In this document: positions 6,299 to 6,759 of the stretch, one piece after another
Layout: each line of letters starts with the position of its first letter
How positions within the stretch are numbered: position 1 is the stretch's first letter
Source: an uncultured Treponema sp.
GTDB lineage: Bacteria; Spirochaetota; Spirochaetia; Treponematales; Treponemataceae
Direction of reading: 5' to 3'
DNA length: 6,759 bases
NCBI RefSeq assembly: GCF_938029485.1
Contig: NZ_CALHGC010000342.1
Location: 1-6,759, forward strand
Notes under the pieces: generated by a model
The model's input: only the letters and a program-made list of their open reading frames with translations
Database searches by the model: none
Told to the model about the DNA's origin: nothing
Program-made: the position numbers and the translations under genes

Positions 6299-6759
6299 AT
6301 GCGCTGCCCGTATTGCGGAAGTGTTGACGACAAAGTAGTAGAGTCCCGAACACTCGGGCAAGGCGATTGTATCAGGCGGAGAAGAGAATGCCTCAGCTGC
6401 GGGTATCGCTTTACCAGCTATGAACGGATAGAAGAAAAACCGTTGATGGTAGTTAAACGGAACGGACGGCGGGAACCTTTTGACCGCTCAAAATTGGAAC
6501 ACGGTATCGAACGTTCACTGGAAAAACGCCCCGTTTCAATGAACGAAATTGAAAACATCGTCAGCGATATTGAAGATGCTGCGGTTATGAATAGTAAGAG
6601 CGCCAAAGAAATAAAAAGCACCGAGTTGGGCGAAATGGTGCTCGCTCGCTTACATTCACTTGATAAAGTCGCTTATATCCGATTCGCATCGGTGTATAAA
6701 AAGTTCAATGATCTTGACGAATTTATCAGTGAAGTACAAAAAATACATATTGAAAACCC
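6299..6759 (+). CDS. nrdR: NrdR, transcriptional repressor of ribonucleotide reductase genes (3' end cut by window)
   Basis: NrdR senses ATP/dATP and represses ribonucleotide reductase operons by binding NrdR boxes. The N-terminal zinc ribbon is complete: CPYCG (Cys3, Cys6) and C..C (Cys31, Cys34), with the basic IRRRREC stretch between and RFTSYER after. The usual KVVDSR appears as KVVESR (12-17), a conservative change. The ATP-cone domain starts at VVKRNGRREPFDRSKL (about 50-65), continues through the AVMNSKSAKEIKSTELGEMVL region and includes VAYIRFASVYKKF (about 130-142). The window gives 153 codons without a stop; the family is usually about 150-160 residues, so only a few codons at most are missing. 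No ribonucleotide reductase gene or obvious NrdR box is seen here, so its targets lie elsewhere. Confidence 0.96.
   Translation, partial: MRCPYCGSVDDKVVESRTLGQGDCIRRRRECLSCGYRFTSYERIEEKPLMVVKRNGRREPFDRSKLEHGIERSLEKRPVSMNEIENIVSDIEDAAVMNSKSAKEIKSTELGEMVLARLHSLDKVAYIRFASVYKKFNDLDEFISEVQKIHIEN

Overview
The window looks like chromosomal DNA of a spirochete, most likely a host-associated Treponema of moderate G+C. I base this on remembered resemblance of the gene set (a spirochete/deltaproteobacterial-type MinD/FlhG-like ATPase, a long FapA-like protein, and an Rpn-type putative transposase of the kind abundant in oral treponemes), not on a database search. All six complete genes and the partial seventh lie on the + strand. 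Gaps are 22 nt or less and two junctions overlap, so the layout reads as one operon or two coupled ones.

Layout. Positions 1-109 hold no convincing gene: stops in two frames at the left edge, a small hairpin with T-runs (30-53), then a good sigma70-type promoter (TTGACC, 17 nt, TACACT; 110-138). Its predicted transcription start falls almost on the first ATG (146), so the first gene may be read from a leaderless mRNA. That gene (146-562) is an unrecognised protein with about four membrane segments. It overlaps by 23 nt a ParA/MinD-superfamily ATPase (540-1685) with a C-terminal coiled coil. A FapA (DUF342) family protein of about 737 residues (1686-3899) follows with no gap; its N-terminal half looks like a tandem duplication. 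Next come lgt, prolipoprotein diacylglyceryl transferase (3911-4897), which carries a perfect 14-bp inverted repeat inside its coding sequence, and an overlapping unknown protein with two membrane segments (4890-5354).

The right end holds an Rpn/PD-(D/E)XK nuclease-family gene (5374-6276). It has visibly lower G+C than its neighbours and a 3 x 12-nt in-frame repeat. After it comes nrdR, the ribonucleotide reductase repressor (6299 to the window end, missing only its last few codons at most).

How the genes may work together. The MinD-like ATPase next to FapA suggests a cell-pole or flagellar-placement module, with the first membrane protein as a possible membrane partner. This is inference from adjacency and from what is known of FlhG and FapA elsewhere. 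Lgt and the small membrane protein belong to the cell envelope. The Rpn gene looks like a later arrival between the envelope genes and nrdR. I see no CRISPR array, tRNA, rRNA or complete insertion sequence. The best candidates for something new are the ATPase/FapA/membrane-protein cluster, the duplicated FapA architecture and the terminator-like palindrome inside lgt.
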